Shown: in pieces, positions 20,728 to 29,832 of the stretch
Layout of the letters: every line of letters starts with the position of its first letter
Position numbering within the stretch: the stretch's first letter is position 1
Assembly: GCA_020625875.1 (NCBI GenBank)
Contig: JAHLAX010000043.1
Location: 1 to 33,187 of the forward strand
Source of the DNA: a bacterium
GTDB lineage: Bacteria; Bacillota; Clostridia; Oscillospirales; Acutalibacteraceae
DNA length: 33,187 bases
Reading direction: 5' to 3'
Position numbers and translations under genes: made by a program
Notes under the pieces: generated by a model
Databases searched by the model: none
What the model was told of the DNA's origin: nothing
The model's input: only the letters and a program-made list of their open reading frames with translations

Positions 20728-23355
20728 TTATTTTAACATTTCAGCTACGATATCATTCGAAGCGGCGAGAGCCTCGTCAACCTTTGTTATATCCTTCGCG
20801 CCTGCCATAGCCATATCGGGCTTGCCGCCGCCGTTACCGCCAGTAATCTGAGCAACCGCGCGAACAATCTTGCCCGCGTTGAGCCCCTTAGCGAGCGCCT
20901 CTTTGCCTACACGACAAGCGAATGTCGCCTTTGTGCCGCTTACACAAGCCAAAACCACAACAGCGTTCTGGTTCTTGTCGGTACACATTTCGGCTACGTC
21001 CCTTATCTGGGAGTTGTCGACGCCTATGATTGAGGACACAACATCCACTCCGCCGACATTCTCAACGCTCTCCATAATTCCCTCAATCTGGGAATACGCG
21101 ACTCTGCTGTTGAGTTCGGAAATCAGCTTATCCTTTTCCTTAAGATCGTGAACAAGTCTGGCTGCGGCTTCAGCTATCGTGCGGGGATCGTTAACCTTCA
21201 TCGCGAGAGCAGCCTCGCCCAGAGTGAGAATCGCCTTGTTAACAAATCTGAGAACATTAAAGCCCGTGAGCGCCTCTATACGTCTTACGCCCGCGGCTAC
21301 AGAGCCCTCCTGACGAATCTTGAACAGACCGAGCTTAGCCGTATTGTCGATATGAGTACCGCCGCACAGCTCGACGGAAAAACCACCCGCGGAGACAACG
21401 CGAACAACGTCGCCGTATTTCTCGCCAAACAGCGCCATAGCGCCGCGCTTTTTGGCTTCTTCGATCGGGAGCTCCTCGGTTATAACCGTTAGTCCCTCCA
21501 TAATCTTTTTGTTAACAAGCTGTTCAACTTCAATCATTTCCTGTGCAGTCATAGCCTCAAAATGAGTGAAGTCGAATCGCAGAATTTCGTCGTTTACGAG
21601 CTGACCAGCCTGCTCAACGTGAGTGCCGAGAACTTCTCTCAGCGCCGCCTGCAGCAGGTGAGCGGCTGTGTGGTTGCGCATAATGGCTACGCGTCTTTCT
21701 GTATCAATACTAAGCTCAACGCTGTCGCTGACTGTTAAGGCGCCTTTCTTAACCTTTACGGTGTGCAGGAAAATACCGTTGGCGTCCTTTGTGGTATTGT
21801 CTACCTCAGCCTCGCAGTTCTCGTTCTGAATTACGCCTGTATCGCCGACCTGTCCGCCAGACTCAGCGTAAAACGGAGTTTTTTCAGTTATAATTATAGC
21901 GTCCTCGCCCTCGCTGACCATATCAACACGAACGCCGTCCTTAACAATCGCGAGAATATCAGAGGAACAGCTGTCCTGAGTATAGCCGACAAATACTGTC
22001 GCGGGAACATCTGAAAGATCGGTGCTTTCGGAAATCCACGCGTCAGCGCCCGCGTTCTTGCGAGCGTTGCGGCTGCGTTTTTTCTGCTCGGCGAGCAGCT
22101 CAGAGAATCGCTCAATATTAACCTTGATACCGCTTTCGGCGGCAATCTCTCTTGTCAAATCAATCGGGAAGCCAAAGGTATCGTTGAGCTTGAAGGCGTC
22201 CTCGCCAGAAATCTCATCGGTTTCTTTGTCGTCAAGCAGCTTGTTGAGAAGCTCAAATCCTTGGTCGATTGTGCGCGAGAAGTTATCCTCCTCAACCTTG
22301 ATGAGCTTTGTGATAAACATCTGCTTTTCCCTTAGCTCGGGATAAGCGGTCTCGTTCTCTTTGATTACTGTTTCGCAGACCTTATAGAGGAACGGCTTTT
22401 TGTAGCCGAGAAGTCTGCCGTGGCGCGCGGCTCTGCGGAGCAGACGGCGGAGAACATATCCCCTGCCCTCGTTTGAAGGCATAACGCCGTCGGCAATCAT
22501 AAAGGTTGTGGAGCGGATATGGTCGGTGATTACACGCAGGGAGATGTCGGTCTTTTCGCTTTCGCCGTACTTTACGCCGACAATCTGACTTATGTGCTTC
22601 ATAATATTCTGAACAGTGTCGACAAGGAAGAGGTTGTCAACATTCTGCATTACGCACGCGAGACGTTCAAGTCCCATACCTGTGTCTATGTTGGGATGCT
22701 CGAGAGGCGTATAGTTGTTGTTGCCGTCGTTGTCAAACTGTGTAAATACGAGGTTCCAGACCTCCATATAACGGTCGCACTCGCAGCCTACTTTACAGTC
22801 GGGCTTGCCGCAGCCGTGCTCGGGTCCGCGGTCGTAATAAATCTCTGAACAGGGGCCGCAGGGACCGCTGCCGTGCTCCCAGAAGTTGTCTGCCTTGCCG
22901 AGACGCACCATATGAGCGGGAGAAACGTGATTCTTCTTAGTCCAGATGTCATAAGCTTCGTCGTCGTCCTGATAAACAGAGACGTAGAGCTTTTCCTCGG
23001 GAATGTCGAGCACATCTCTGAAGAATTCCCAAGCCCACGCTGTGGCTTCCTCCTTAAAATAATCGCCGAAAGAGAAGTTGCCCAGCATCTCAAAATATGT
23101 GCCGTGGCGGTCGGTCTTGCCGACTTCCTCAATATCGGGCGTACGGATACACTTCTGACAGGTGGTTACACGTGTTTTGGGAGGTGTAACCTCGCCTGTA
23201 AAATACTTTTTCATCGGCGCCATACCGCTGTTTATGAGCAGCAGGCTCTTGTCGTCCTTTGGAATGAGCGGGAACGAAGGCAGTCTGAGGCAGCCCTTGC
23301 TCTCCATAAATGATAAGAATTTTTCTCTGAGTTCGTTAACTCCTGTCCATTGCAT
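20728..23355 (-). CDS. alaS: Alanyl-tRNA synthetase
   Basis: 875 aa, full length. The start at 23355 (MQWTGVNELREKFL) follows GGAGG; a six-residue longer reading contains that SD. The class II aminoacylation domain (SHPLIPKDD-equivalent LPSFPLIPKDDKSLLL, then QKCIRTPDIEEVG and FEMLGNFSFGDYFK) comes first, then the tRNA-recognition helices. The editing domain follows, with the zinc motif HTAAHLL and CGGTH, and then the C-Ala oligomerisation/tRNA-binding domain ending GGNGGGKPDMAMAGAKD. Expression is controlled by an alanine T-box (23507-23731) with a strong promoter. The gene before it (23771-24832) is on the same strand but unrelated. Confidence 0.98.
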   Translation of the reverse strand: MQWTGVNELREKFLSFMESKGCLRLPSFPLIPKDDKSLLLINSGMAPMKKYFTGEVTPPKTRVTTCQKCIRTPDIEEVGKTDRHGTYFEMLGNFSFGDYFKEEATAWAWEFFRDVLDIPEEKLYVSVYQDDDEAYDIWTKKNHVSPAHMVRLGKADNFWEHGSGPCGPCSEIYYDRGPEHGCGKPDCKVGCECDRYMEVWNLVFTQFDNDGNNNYTPLEHPNIDTGMGLERLACVMQNVDNLFLVDTVQNIMKHISQIVGVKYGESEKTDISLRVITDHIRSTTFMIADGVMPSNEGRGYVLRRLLRRAARHGRLLGYKKPFLYKVCETVIKENETAYPELREKQMFITKLIKVEEDNFSRTIDQGFELLNKLLDDKETDEISGEDAFKLNDTFGFPIDLTREIAAESGIKVNIERFSELLAEQKKRSRNARKNAGADAWISESTDLSDVPATVFVGYTQDSCSSDILAIVKDGVRVDMVSEGEDAIIITEKTPFYAESGGQVGDTGVIQNENCEAEVDNTTKDANGIFLHTVKVKKGALTVSDSVELSIDTERRVAIMRNHTAAHLLQAALREVLGTHVEQAGQLVNDEILRFDFTHFEAMTAQEMIEVEQLVNKKIMEGLTVITEELPIEEAKKRGAMALFGEKYGDVVRVVSAGGFSVELCGGTHIDNTAKLGLFKIRQEGSVAAGVRRIEALTGFNVLRFVNKAILTLGEAALAMKVNDPRTIAEAAARLVHDLKEKDKLISELNSRVAYSQIEGIMESVENVGGVDVVSSIIGVDNSQIRDVAEMCTDKNQNAVVVLACVSGTKATFACRVGKEALAKGLNAGKIVRAVAQITGGNGGGKPDMAMAGAKDITKVDEALAASNDIVAEMLK

Positions 23356-23477
23356 TTTTTGAATCCTCCACATCTATCGTGAACGTTCCTGTCAAGTGTT
23401 CATATCCCCCTCACCTCAACATTCCTGTGAGGTTTTGGAGACTTGTGAAACGTTCTGTAATAAAATCTATAAGGCAA

Positions 23478-23508
23478 ATCGCGAATTGCGAATTGCGAAA
23501 TTGCAAAT
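23478..23508. repeat. Tandem GCGAATT words in the alaS leader
   Basis: About four copies of GCGAATT / GCAAATT directly after the T-box terminator and before the alaS coding region. The same word family occurs in the tRNA-Asn array (32317-32333 and 32467-32493). Confidence 0.7.
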
Positions 23509-23731
23509 TAAAAAAGCTCTCATCCCGAAATGGGACAAGAGCTAACCTGCGGTACCACCCAAATTGACGTTATAAAACGTCCGCTTGAACGTCCTTAACG
23601 CGGACAAACGCCGTACTTTCATACGGAGCTCGGGAGTGGCTGTAAAGCTTTTGTTTAAGGTCTCGCACCGACCGACCTCTCTCTGAAAAACGCTGAGTCT
23701 TACTCGTTCCGTCATAGCCGTTTTTATATCG
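23507..23731 (-). promoter_or_regulatory. T-box riboswitch, alanine (specifier GCC)
   Basis: The minus-strand leader has the T-box sequence GGGTGGTACCGC (23549-23560), whose bulge pairs with the uncharged tRNA end. It is followed by a terminator, GCTCTTGTCCCATTTCGGG..GAGAGC (23516-23542), and T6. Stem I is recognisable from GGTCGGTCGGTGCGAGACC; the specifier codon is GCC (23638-23640), flanked by A as usual. Uncharged tRNA-Ala should stabilise the antiterminator and turn alaS on. Confidence 0.93.
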
Positions 23732-23737
23732 AAGAAT

Positions 23738-23766
23738 ATTATAAAACTAAGTTATATAATTGTCAA
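23738..23766 (-). promoter_or_regulatory. Full-consensus promoter of the alaS leader
   Basis: TTGACA (23761-23766), 17 bp, TATAAT (23738-23743). The -35 box lies five bases beyond the stop codon of the gene at 23771. Confidence 0.85.
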
Positions 23767-23770
23767 GAGA

Positions 23771-24832
23771 TTAATTGAAAATCTTTTCGGTGGTTTTGCC
23801 GTCCTGAGATACGCGCCATAGGTTCTCTTCCTCTCCGACGACGCAGTATATCCACTTATCGCCGAAAACATAAATATCCTTCGTGTCGCCGCTTGTCAGC
23901 TTTTTTGTTCTGCCCGTTTTTATATCCACGGAATAAACACCGTCCTCACGAACGCTTACAAACAAGGTGTCATTATATGCGTTAAAAATATAACCATAGT
24001 CATAACCATGCCAAACCCTTACAGAATATATCTTTTTAAAATTATCGGTCGCGTTATAAACAATACAGTTAAAGTTGACGTCAGAATAGTATTTCAAAAG
24101 TATATTATCGCCGCACATCATAATACAGTCATTATCAAGATTCTCTTTTGATTCTTTCAGCTTTTCGCTGAATACATTTTTTCTAGTTTTGTAATTATAC
24201 TTTTTAACATAACCGTCAGTTGAGATATATGCGATAAAATCTCCCGAAATACAATATTGTTTTTCATCGTAATTATTCTTCCATACATTATTAAGCTTGA
24301 ATATTCCCTCTGTATTTTCGCCGTTAGAGGACATATATATTTTATCCTTGGAGAACAAATATATTTTTCCGTCAATTATGTCAAAGGACTGAATATGATT
24401 CTTCATAAAATCCTTTAATACCGAAAACTTTTCTACCGATTGAGTATCGGGATTATATCGGTAGAGAGTACCCGTTTTGTTCACTTCGGTCAGAATAAGA
24501 TTATTCCTGAAAACTTTAAAATTGTAGCGCGGACCTGTTTCTTTGATTATATAGCCGTCGTACTGAACGCGGCGGCTGCCGTTTTCGTCTATCTCGTATG
24601 TGCCGTATTTGTCAGAGCTGTGCGCGTTGTAATTATAATAAAGCTTATCGTTCATCAAAAGCAGCCTGTTATCGTTGAGCGGATTGTCAGATGTTTTTTC
24701 GTCAACTGTAAAACTGCCCTTTGGCAAAAACATATTTTCATACAGGGTATTCTGAAAAAACAGAGCAGCGACGAGAAGCAGGGCAATTGAAAGAATCATT
24801 ATGCCGCTTATTGTGAAGGTTTTCTTTTTCAT
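23771..24832 (-). CDS. Membrane-anchored propeller-like protein (DUF5050-like)
   Basis: 353 aa. One N-terminal membrane segment (about 8-30) leaves the rest outside the cell. The external part has repeated blades of about 45 residues such as LYRYNPDTQS, YISTDGYVKKYNYKTR and VYSVDIKTGRTKKLT, typical of DUF5050/YncE-type beta-propellers. There is no lipobox and no catalytic motif. It has its own promoter and is not obviously linked in function to its neighbours. Clostridial propellers of this kind are often cell-surface proteins of unknown role. Confidence 0.75.
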   Translation of the reverse strand: MKKKTFTISGIMILSIALLLVAALFFQNTLYENMFLPKGSFTVDEKTSDNPLNDNRLLLMNDKLYYNYNAHSSDKYGTYEIDENGSRRVQYDGYIIKETGPRYNFKVFRNNLILTEVNKTGTLYRYNPDTQSVEKFSVLKDFMKNHIQSFDIIDGKIYLFSKDKIYMSSNGENTEGIFKLNNVWKNNYDEKQYCISGDFIAYISTDGYVKKYNYKTRKNVFSEKLKESKENLDNDCIMMCGDNILLKYYSDVNFNCIVYNATDNFKKIYSVRVWHGYDYGYIFNAYNDTLFVSVREDGVYSVDIKTGRTKKLTSGDTKDIYVFGDKWIYCVVGEEENLWRVSQDGKTTEKIFN

Positions 24833-24853
24833 AATATCACGACCTTTTAATTA

Positions 24854-24882
24854 ATTATACAAGTAAACCGCTCAGAAAACAA
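24854..24882 (-). promoter_or_regulatory. Promoter of the propeller-like gene
   Basis: TTGTTT (24877-24882), 17 bp, TATAAT (24854-24859), about 20 bp before the ATG; AAAGG is the likely SD. Confidence 0.6.
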
Positions 24883-24940
24883 TAACAAATGCTTTTACAT
24901 AAAGAAAAACGTATGTCAAAATCCTTTAACATCCGATTAT

Positions 24941-26155
24941 TTACGTTCTTTTTTTCCTGATTACCGAGCCAGCGGGGATATTAACATCCGTAAGCATTAT
25001 TAGCTTTTCCATAGCGTGGGGAGCGGAGTCTACTTCTTCCCCGTATTCGTTAATCAGCTTTAAACACTTTGTGTTGAAAGGAATCCCGCTCGGCGGCAGT
25101 ATATCAAGAGTATCGCCGACTAGGAACTTGTTGCGCTGGGTTATATTCGCGGTCAAATCATCCGAGCTCTCGCAGAACGCTACCACATCATAATGGCGGA
25201 TATAGCCGCCGTTGTCCGTGACCTGACCCGGCTCTGAGCCGAAGTAGAAGCCCGTGTTATACTCGCGGTGGCTTATCTTTTCGGTCTCCTCTTTAATCCA
25301 ATCGGGCAGAATAAACCCGTCAGGTTTTTTCAGATACTCGTCAACAGCGTGGCGATAGGCGTTCGTAATAACCGCCACGTAGTAGCTCGACTTGGCTCTG
25401 CCCTCGATTTTAAAGCTCGAGATTCCCGCGTTAACAAGCTCCGGAATATGCTCAATCATACAGAGGTCGCGCGAATTATATAGGAATGTGCCCTGCTCAT
25501 TCTCCTCAACAGGGAAAAACTGCCCGTCGCGGTTCTCCTCAAAGAGATGATACTTCCACCTGCACGGCTGAGCGCAGTCGCCGCGGTTGGCGTCGCGCCC
25601 CGTCATATAGCTTGAAATCAAACATCTGCCCGAGAACGAAACGCACATAGCGCCGTGCACAAAGCACTCAATCTCAAGCTCCTTTGGCGTTTTGGCGCGA
25701 AGCTCTGATATTTCATCAAGTGTAAGCTCTCGCGCGAGCACAACCCTTGAAGCGCCCATATTATACAGCGTATTCGCCGTTAAATGATTGGTGACTCCCG
25801 CCTGAGTCGAAACGTGCAGCGCAACATTAGGCGCGTGCTTTTTTGCGAGCTCCATAACACCAACGTCAGCTATGATAAAAGCGTCAACGCCAGCGTCAGC
25901 CGCGCTTTCAAGAAACGCGGGAAGCCCCGCGAGCTCATAGCCGCGAGGCAGGGTGTTGCAGGTCAAATGAACCTTTACGTTATTTTTATGAGCGAAATCA
26001 CACGCTCTTTTTAACTCATCAAGGTCAAAGTTCGCGCTGGCGGTACGCATACCGAACTGCTTGCCCGCGAGGAAAACAGCGTCGGCGCCGAAGCGCACAG
26101 CGGACTCAAGACACTCAAAATCTCCCGCGGGAGCTAAAACTTCGGGTTTAAACAT
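24941..26155 (-). CDS. Peptidase U32 family protein, TrhP-like tRNA hydroxylation factor
   Basis: 404 aa. The N-terminal TIM-barrel part begins PEVLAPAGDFECLESAVRFGADAVF, the U32 signature. A cysteine cluster (C171, C178, C194, C198) lies in the stretch FVHGAMCVSFSGRCLISSYMTGRDANRGDCAQPCRW, as in the Fe-S centre described for U32 proteins. The C-terminal beta domain starts near 320. Homologues TrhP (B. subtilis YrrN/YrrO, E. coli YegQ) are needed for prephenate-dependent 5-hydroxyuridine at tRNA position 34. It overlaps the mltG stop by one base (TAATG); mltG and trhP genes are also neighbours in B. subtilis, which supports TrhP over collagenase-like members. The cluster C-terminal region is not fully resolved. 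Confidence 0.88.
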   Translation of the reverse strand: MFKPEVLAPAGDFECLESAVRFGADAVFLAGKQFGMRTASANFDLDELKRACDFAHKNNVKVHLTCNTLPRGYELAGLPAFLESAADAGVDAFIIADVGVMELAKKHAPNVALHVSTQAGVTNHLTANTLYNMGASRVVLARELTLDEISELRAKTPKELEIECFVHGAMCVSFSGRCLISSYMTGRDANRGDCAQPCRWKYHLFEENRDGQFFPVEENEQGTFLYNSRDLCMIEHIPELVNAGISSFKIEGRAKSSYYVAVITNAYRHAVDEYLKKPDGFILPDWIKEETEKISHREYNTGFYFGSEPGQVTDNGGYIRHYDVVAFCESSDDLTANITQRNKFLVGDTLDILPPSGIPFNTKCLKLINEYGEEVDSAPHAMEKLIMLTDVNIPAGSVIRKKRT

Positions 26156-27522
26156 TACAGCAATCCCGCTTCCTGAAGGTTGTACTTGTGCGACTCAAAG
26201 TTATCGGCATAGTAGGCTGTGCCGTCGCTGTCATGGCAGAAGTACAGATAACTTGTGTCGTTCGGATAAAGCGCCGCCATAATCGCCTGCATACCAGGGT
26301 TACAGATTGGTCCCGGCGGCAGACCGATTTTTTTGTATGTATTATATCTGCTTGTAAACGATGCGCGCTCATCAGCGGGAATCTTGGATTTCTTTCTGTA
26401 GGGATAGTACTTGGTCGAATCGAGCTCCAGACGGTATACGTCGCTCTGCGCGCCTTCTTCGAGACGATTATAGATAACTGAGCTTACGTTGTACATATCC
26501 TCTGTACTGCCCGCCTCAGCCTGTATAATCGACGCGATGGTCAGAATCCTGTCCATAGTATACTTGGAGTTCTTAACCTTGACTTTGCCGTTCTTAAACA
26601 GCTTTTTAATGTTGACGAGCTTTTTAAAGCCGCTGACTTCCTGGCTTGTGGTCGTACGTCCCTCATAGTTATTGAGCATACGGGTGATAGTAAGCTCGGG
26701 GCGCTCGTTTGTATAGCACTCGTATGTATCGGGGAACAGATAGCCCTCGAGCTTATAATAGCGCTGTTTAGCGTTCTTGGTATTTATAAATTTATAGTCC
26801 TCGTCAAAATAATCGGAGTTACACAGCTCGAGGAAGCGCTTTTCATCCGAGAGCACGCGCTTTTTGACGAAGAAAGCCGCCATCTCCTGAACGTTCATAC
26901 CCTCGGTTACAGTCACGGTAATTTTGTCGGTACGGTTGGTCATAAGCGCGAGGTAGTTGATGATAGCCTCATAATCGAGATTGGTGTCGATTTCGTAATC
27001 GCCCTGGCTGAATTTCTCGTTCTTGGTGAGCTTGGCGTAGAGCTCAAAGAAGCTCTTTTCGCCGATAACACCTTTATTCTTAAGCTCGGTGCTGACATCG
27101 GTAAGAGTAGGATTCTGAGGGATTGAGATTTTTACCTTAACGTCACCCGCTCGTGTAATAGCGAGCATATCGTTAATTCCGACGAGCATAAACATCGCGA
27201 TCATCGCCCCGACTATACCGACAGAAACCCACCACAGAACTCTGAAGATACGCCTGTTCTGTCTGTCGATATATTTCTGTTGCTTTTTAGCCGCTTTGAG
27301 CTCCTCTTTAGCCATATTGCGGGAGCTCTTTTTCATCTGCTTGCGAACATCGTCATCCGAGAATGAGCTGATTGACTCGGGCTGAGGCTCGTCGAGATTC
27401 TCAAGCTCTCTGTATTGGTCGCCGACAGCAAGGTCTTCCATATTCATATGAACATGAAAGTTTTTGACCTTTTCTTCTCTGGCTCTCCTGGCTTGTTTTT
27501 CTTCATAAGAATTATAATCCAT
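26155..27522 (-). CDS. mltG: Endolytic murein transglycosylase MltG
   Basis: 455 aa, longer than the usual 340-370 because of a roughly 90-residue basic cytoplasmic N-terminal region. A single membrane helix spans about 93-116. A LysM-like subdomain (about 128-190) follows, then the YceG catalytic domain with LEGYLFPDTYE (258-268), the catalytic glutamate E336 in IIQAEAGS, and GLPPGPICNPGMQAI. It cuts nascent glycan strands at the membrane and so sets their length. The ATG is eight bases after GAAGGA. Its stop overlaps the U32 gene start. Confidence 0.94.
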   Translation of the reverse strand: MDYNSYEEKQARRAREEKVKNFHVHMNMEDLAVGDQYRELENLDEPQPESISSFSDDDVRKQMKKSSRNMAKEELKAAKKQQKYIDRQNRRIFRVLWWVSVGIVGAMIAMFMLVGINDMLAITRAGDVKVKISIPQNPTLTDVSTELKNKGVIGEKSFFELYAKLTKNEKFSQGDYEIDTNLDYEAIINYLALMTNRTDKITVTVTEGMNVQEMAAFFVKKRVLSDEKRFLELCNSDYFDEDYKFINTKNAKQRYYKLEGYLFPDTYECYTNERPELTITRMLNNYEGRTTTSQEVSGFKKLVNIKKLFKNGKVKVKNSKYTMDRILTIASIIQAEAGSTEDMYNVSSVIYNRLEEGAQSDVYRLELDSTKYYPYRKKSKIPADERASFTSRYNTYKKIGLPPGPICNPGMQAIMAALYPNDTSYLYFCHDSDGTAYYADNFESHKYNLQEAGLL

Positions 27523-27526
27523 TTCC

Positions 27527-28096
27527 TTAATCCTTCCGATAGATTTTGTTATCTGTCACCAAAACATTTATTTTACGGTCATACTCATCAACGGGCAGCT
27601 CATCCGCTACACAATCCGAGTAGCACATCCCCACGCTGACGCCGCTATAACCGCTTAAAAACCTGTCGTAGTATCCCCCGCCGAAGCCCACGCGGTAACC
27701 CAGCTTGTCATAAGCCAAGCCGGGCACAAGACAAAGGGAATCGTCAAAGCTTCTCAGCTTTTCACAATATACTTTCGGCTCTGGAATATTAAAATACCCA
27801 ATTTCTAAATCATCATAGCTTTTGATTATATAAAAACTCATAACGCCGCTTTGCGACTCACAGCGCGGCACAGCGACCGTCTTGCCGTTTTTTAAAGCGT
27901 TTTTGATAATCGCCTCGGTATCGACTTCTATATCTTTCGACACAAACGCGAGCAAAACTCCGCTGTTTTTATACTCGTCAAGACTTATTAGCCTGTCAGT
28001 AATCCGAGCGTCCAAAAGCTTCTTTTTATCGGGAGCGAGATTTTGTCTGAGCTTTTTATAATACGCTCTGATTTCGCTCTTTGAATTTACGGACAT
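27527..28096 (-). CDS. 5-formyltetrahydrofolate cyclo-ligase
   Basis: 189 aa, typical length. It has the N-terminal helix RAYYKKLRQNL, the central VPRCE / YFNIPEP folate-binding region, LCLVPGLAYDKLGYRVGFGGGYYDRFL with the conserved glycine-rich GGGYYDR, and a C-terminal strand VGMCYSDCVADELPVDEYDRKINVLVTD. It uses ATP to convert 5-formyl-THF to methenyl-THF. It overlaps the DJ-1 gene by ten bases and has a weak SD, so it is probably coupled. The same strand carries thyX and tmk further upstream, a folate/thymidylate link. Confidence 0.93.
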   Translation of the reverse strand: MSVNSKSEIRAYYKKLRQNLAPDKKKLLDARITDRLISLDEYKNSGVLLAFVSKDIEVDTEAIIKNALKNGKTVAVPRCESQSGVMSFYIIKSYDDLEIGYFNIPEPKVYCEKLRSFDDSLCLVPGLAYDKLGYRVGFGGGYYDRFLSGYSGVSVGMCYSDCVADELPVDEYDRKINVLVTDNKIYRKD

Positions 28097-28626
28097 TGCA
28101 TTGAGCTCTTAACATTAGCCGCAATCTCTTTAGACGCAAGGTTCTCAGCGATAAGCAGCGCGAAATTAATCGTACAGCCCGCGCCTTTGCCCGTGATTAC
28201 CTTGCCGTCACAAACAGCGAACTCGCCCGTGTAATTCACCTTGTCCTCGTTAGCCTCACAACCGGGGTAGCAGGTGGCGTTTTTGCCGTCTAAGATACCC
28301 TTATGCGCGAGAATGGACGGAGCGGCGCAGATAGCGCAGATCCACTTGTCGTTCTCGAGCGCGAAGTCCAAAGTTTTCTGAACGAAATCGGACTTTTCGA
28401 GGTTGGGCGTTCCCGGGATTCCTCCGGGTAAAATAACCGCGTCAAGCCTGTCGAGCTCAAGCTCATCCGCTGTAATATCGGCGGTAACGGTGATATTGCA
28501 GGACGCTGTTACCTGCTTATTATAAACTCCAACAGTGAGCACATCGAGCTTGGCTCTGCGGAGCACGTCTACTGTTGTTAATGCCTCGGTAATCTCAAAA
28601 CCGTCGGCAAGCATTAGGTATATCAT
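28087..28626 (-). CDS. DJ-1/PfpI family protein
   Basis: 179 aa with a flavodoxin-like fold. It has MLADGFEITEALTTVDVLRRAK at the start, the acidic residue E18 region and the nucleophile elbow AICAAPSILA with the cysteine near residue 102, then CYPGCE. DJ-1 family members act as glyoxalases/deglycases or chaperones; the in-vivo role is debated. SD GGAGG six bases before ATG. It is preceded by an R2 repeat (28651-28806), so it may be co-transcribed with the GNAT gene only through that hairpin element. Confidence 0.9.
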   Translation of the reverse strand: MIYLMLADGFEITEALTTVDVLRRAKLDVLTVGVYNKQVTASCNITVTADITADELELDRLDAVILPGGIPGTPNLEKSDFVQKTLDFALENDKWICAICAAPSILAHKGILDGKNATCYPGCEANEDKVNYTGEFAVCDGKVITGKGAGCTINFALLIAENLASKEIAANVKSSMQCP

Positions 28627-28650
28627 ACTTTTCCTCCATACTTTTGTTTG

Positions 28651-28806
28651 TACCCCTTTTTAAAGGGGTCAAAATTGTTAGCCCACAGGGCTCGATTTTG
28701 GGGGATTATCTATCCTCCTTATAAACGTTCATAAAGAGGACCGCCTCTAAAGGGCTACACAACCCCTCGAAATCAAAGATTTCGGTCCCCTTAAAAGGAG
28801 ACACAA
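28651..28806. repeat. 155-bp palindrome-ended repeat, family R2 copy a
   Basis: It begins TACCCCTTTTTAAAGGGGT and ends near TTAAAAGGAGACACAA. A central inverted repeat TCCTCCTTATAAACGTTC..AGAGGACC is shared with 29674-29826. The flanks of the two copies match in order, with variable sequence between. No ORF. Confidence 0.65.
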
Positions 28807-28813
28807 ATATCAA

Positions 28814-29629
28814 CTACTCCAGCGTTAATCCCGAATAAATAAAATCGTACTGATAATTTGACGAATAGCGCGCCATAGCGAATCTTTCAGGCTCGGTGTT
28901 TTTGAAAAAACGCTGATTCGGCGAGAGCCTGATTTTAAATCGGTCACAGTCAAAGCTTTTTAAAAGCTCTGACAGCAGATAAGGCGAGTTATCGTCAATA
29001 CAAATGAATTCAAGTACCTCGCACACGCCGTCTTCTTCAATCGCTATAGCGTAGCCGAAGTTGCTTTTTATTATCTTCGCCCCATAAAGAGCGTAATAAT
29101 CAAAGGCGTATTCAATATGATTATTATTCCAAAAAAGAAAATTATCCTTAAGTACTCTGTTGCGTATTCCGCAATAAGAATTAACGACAAGCTCCTGTTC
29201 ATCAACGGGCTTTGAGAGCGCCTCAGCCTCATCACGGCTGAGATTAACTGTATTAACCTCCAAGGGTTTGAACTTAAAACGACTATAGTAATCGTAGAGG
29301 TGGTCACTGGCTGGTAATGTAACGCAAATCTCGGGAGCGAACACCGACAGCGCCGCCTTGACAAGACCGTCCATAATACCCATACGTCTGAACTCTTTTT
29401 TGGTAGCCGCTGCGTAAAGATAACGCGCAGGCTTGCCGTTGATAATTGTCGGCAGCATATGAAGCATCGCTATAAGCTCGTCTTTGTCAATCGCTACAAA
29501 ACAATTCTCGGTTTTAAATATTCTATTAAAGAATAATTCTACCGCTTCGGGCTTTTCGTCAAAGGAGTTCTGATATAATTCCTTTATAGAATTAACATCA
29601 TCCGCCGAAGCATATCTCATCTCAATCAT
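28814..29629 (-). CDS. GNAT family N-acetyltransferase
   Basis: 271 aa. The first 130 residues form a GNAT fold, with the acetyl-CoA loop AAATKKEFRRMGIMDGLV (motif A, R/Q-x-x-G-x-G/A variant RRMGIM). The second half is a degenerate second domain as in Eis/DUF4081-type proteins. The substrate cannot be inferred. It lies between two copies of the same 155-bp repeat in the same orientation, which could let the gene be lost or amplified by recombination. Confidence 0.82.
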   Translation of the reverse strand: MIEMRYASADDVNSIKELYQNSFDEKPEAVELFFNRIFKTENCFVAIDKDELIAMLHMLPTIINGKPARYLYAAATKKEFRRMGIMDGLVKAALSVFAPEICVTLPASDHLYDYYSRFKFKPLEVNTVNLSRDEAEALSKPVDEQELVVNSYCGIRNRVLKDNFLFWNNNHIEYAFDYYALYGAKIIKSNFGYAIAIEEDGVCEVLEFICIDDNSPYLLSELLKSFDCDRFKIRLSPNQRFFKNTEPERFAMARYSSNYQYDFIYSGLTLE

Positions 29630-29673
29630 TTTTAACTTTTCCTTGTCATACCATTGTTACCCCACTAACACTG

Positions 29674-29826
29674 TACCCCTTTTTAAAGGGGTGCAAATCT
29701 ATTGATTTGCGGGGATTTTCTATCCTCTTTATGAACGTTCTTATAGAGGACCGTTACACTAGACAATCCCTCTAAATTGGCTCGCTGAGTTCGCAACAAT
29801 TTAGGTCCCTTTAAAAAGGGACACAA
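29674..29826. repeat. 155-bp palindrome-ended repeat, family R2 copy b
   Basis: It begins TACCCCTTTTTAAAGGGGT (19 bases identical to copy a). The central inverted repeat is CCTCTTTATGAACGTTCTTATAGAGG, and the end is GGTCCCTTTAAAAAGGGACACAA. It lies between the DUF2156 and GNAT genes. Confidence 0.65.
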
Positions 29827-29832
29827 CAAACG

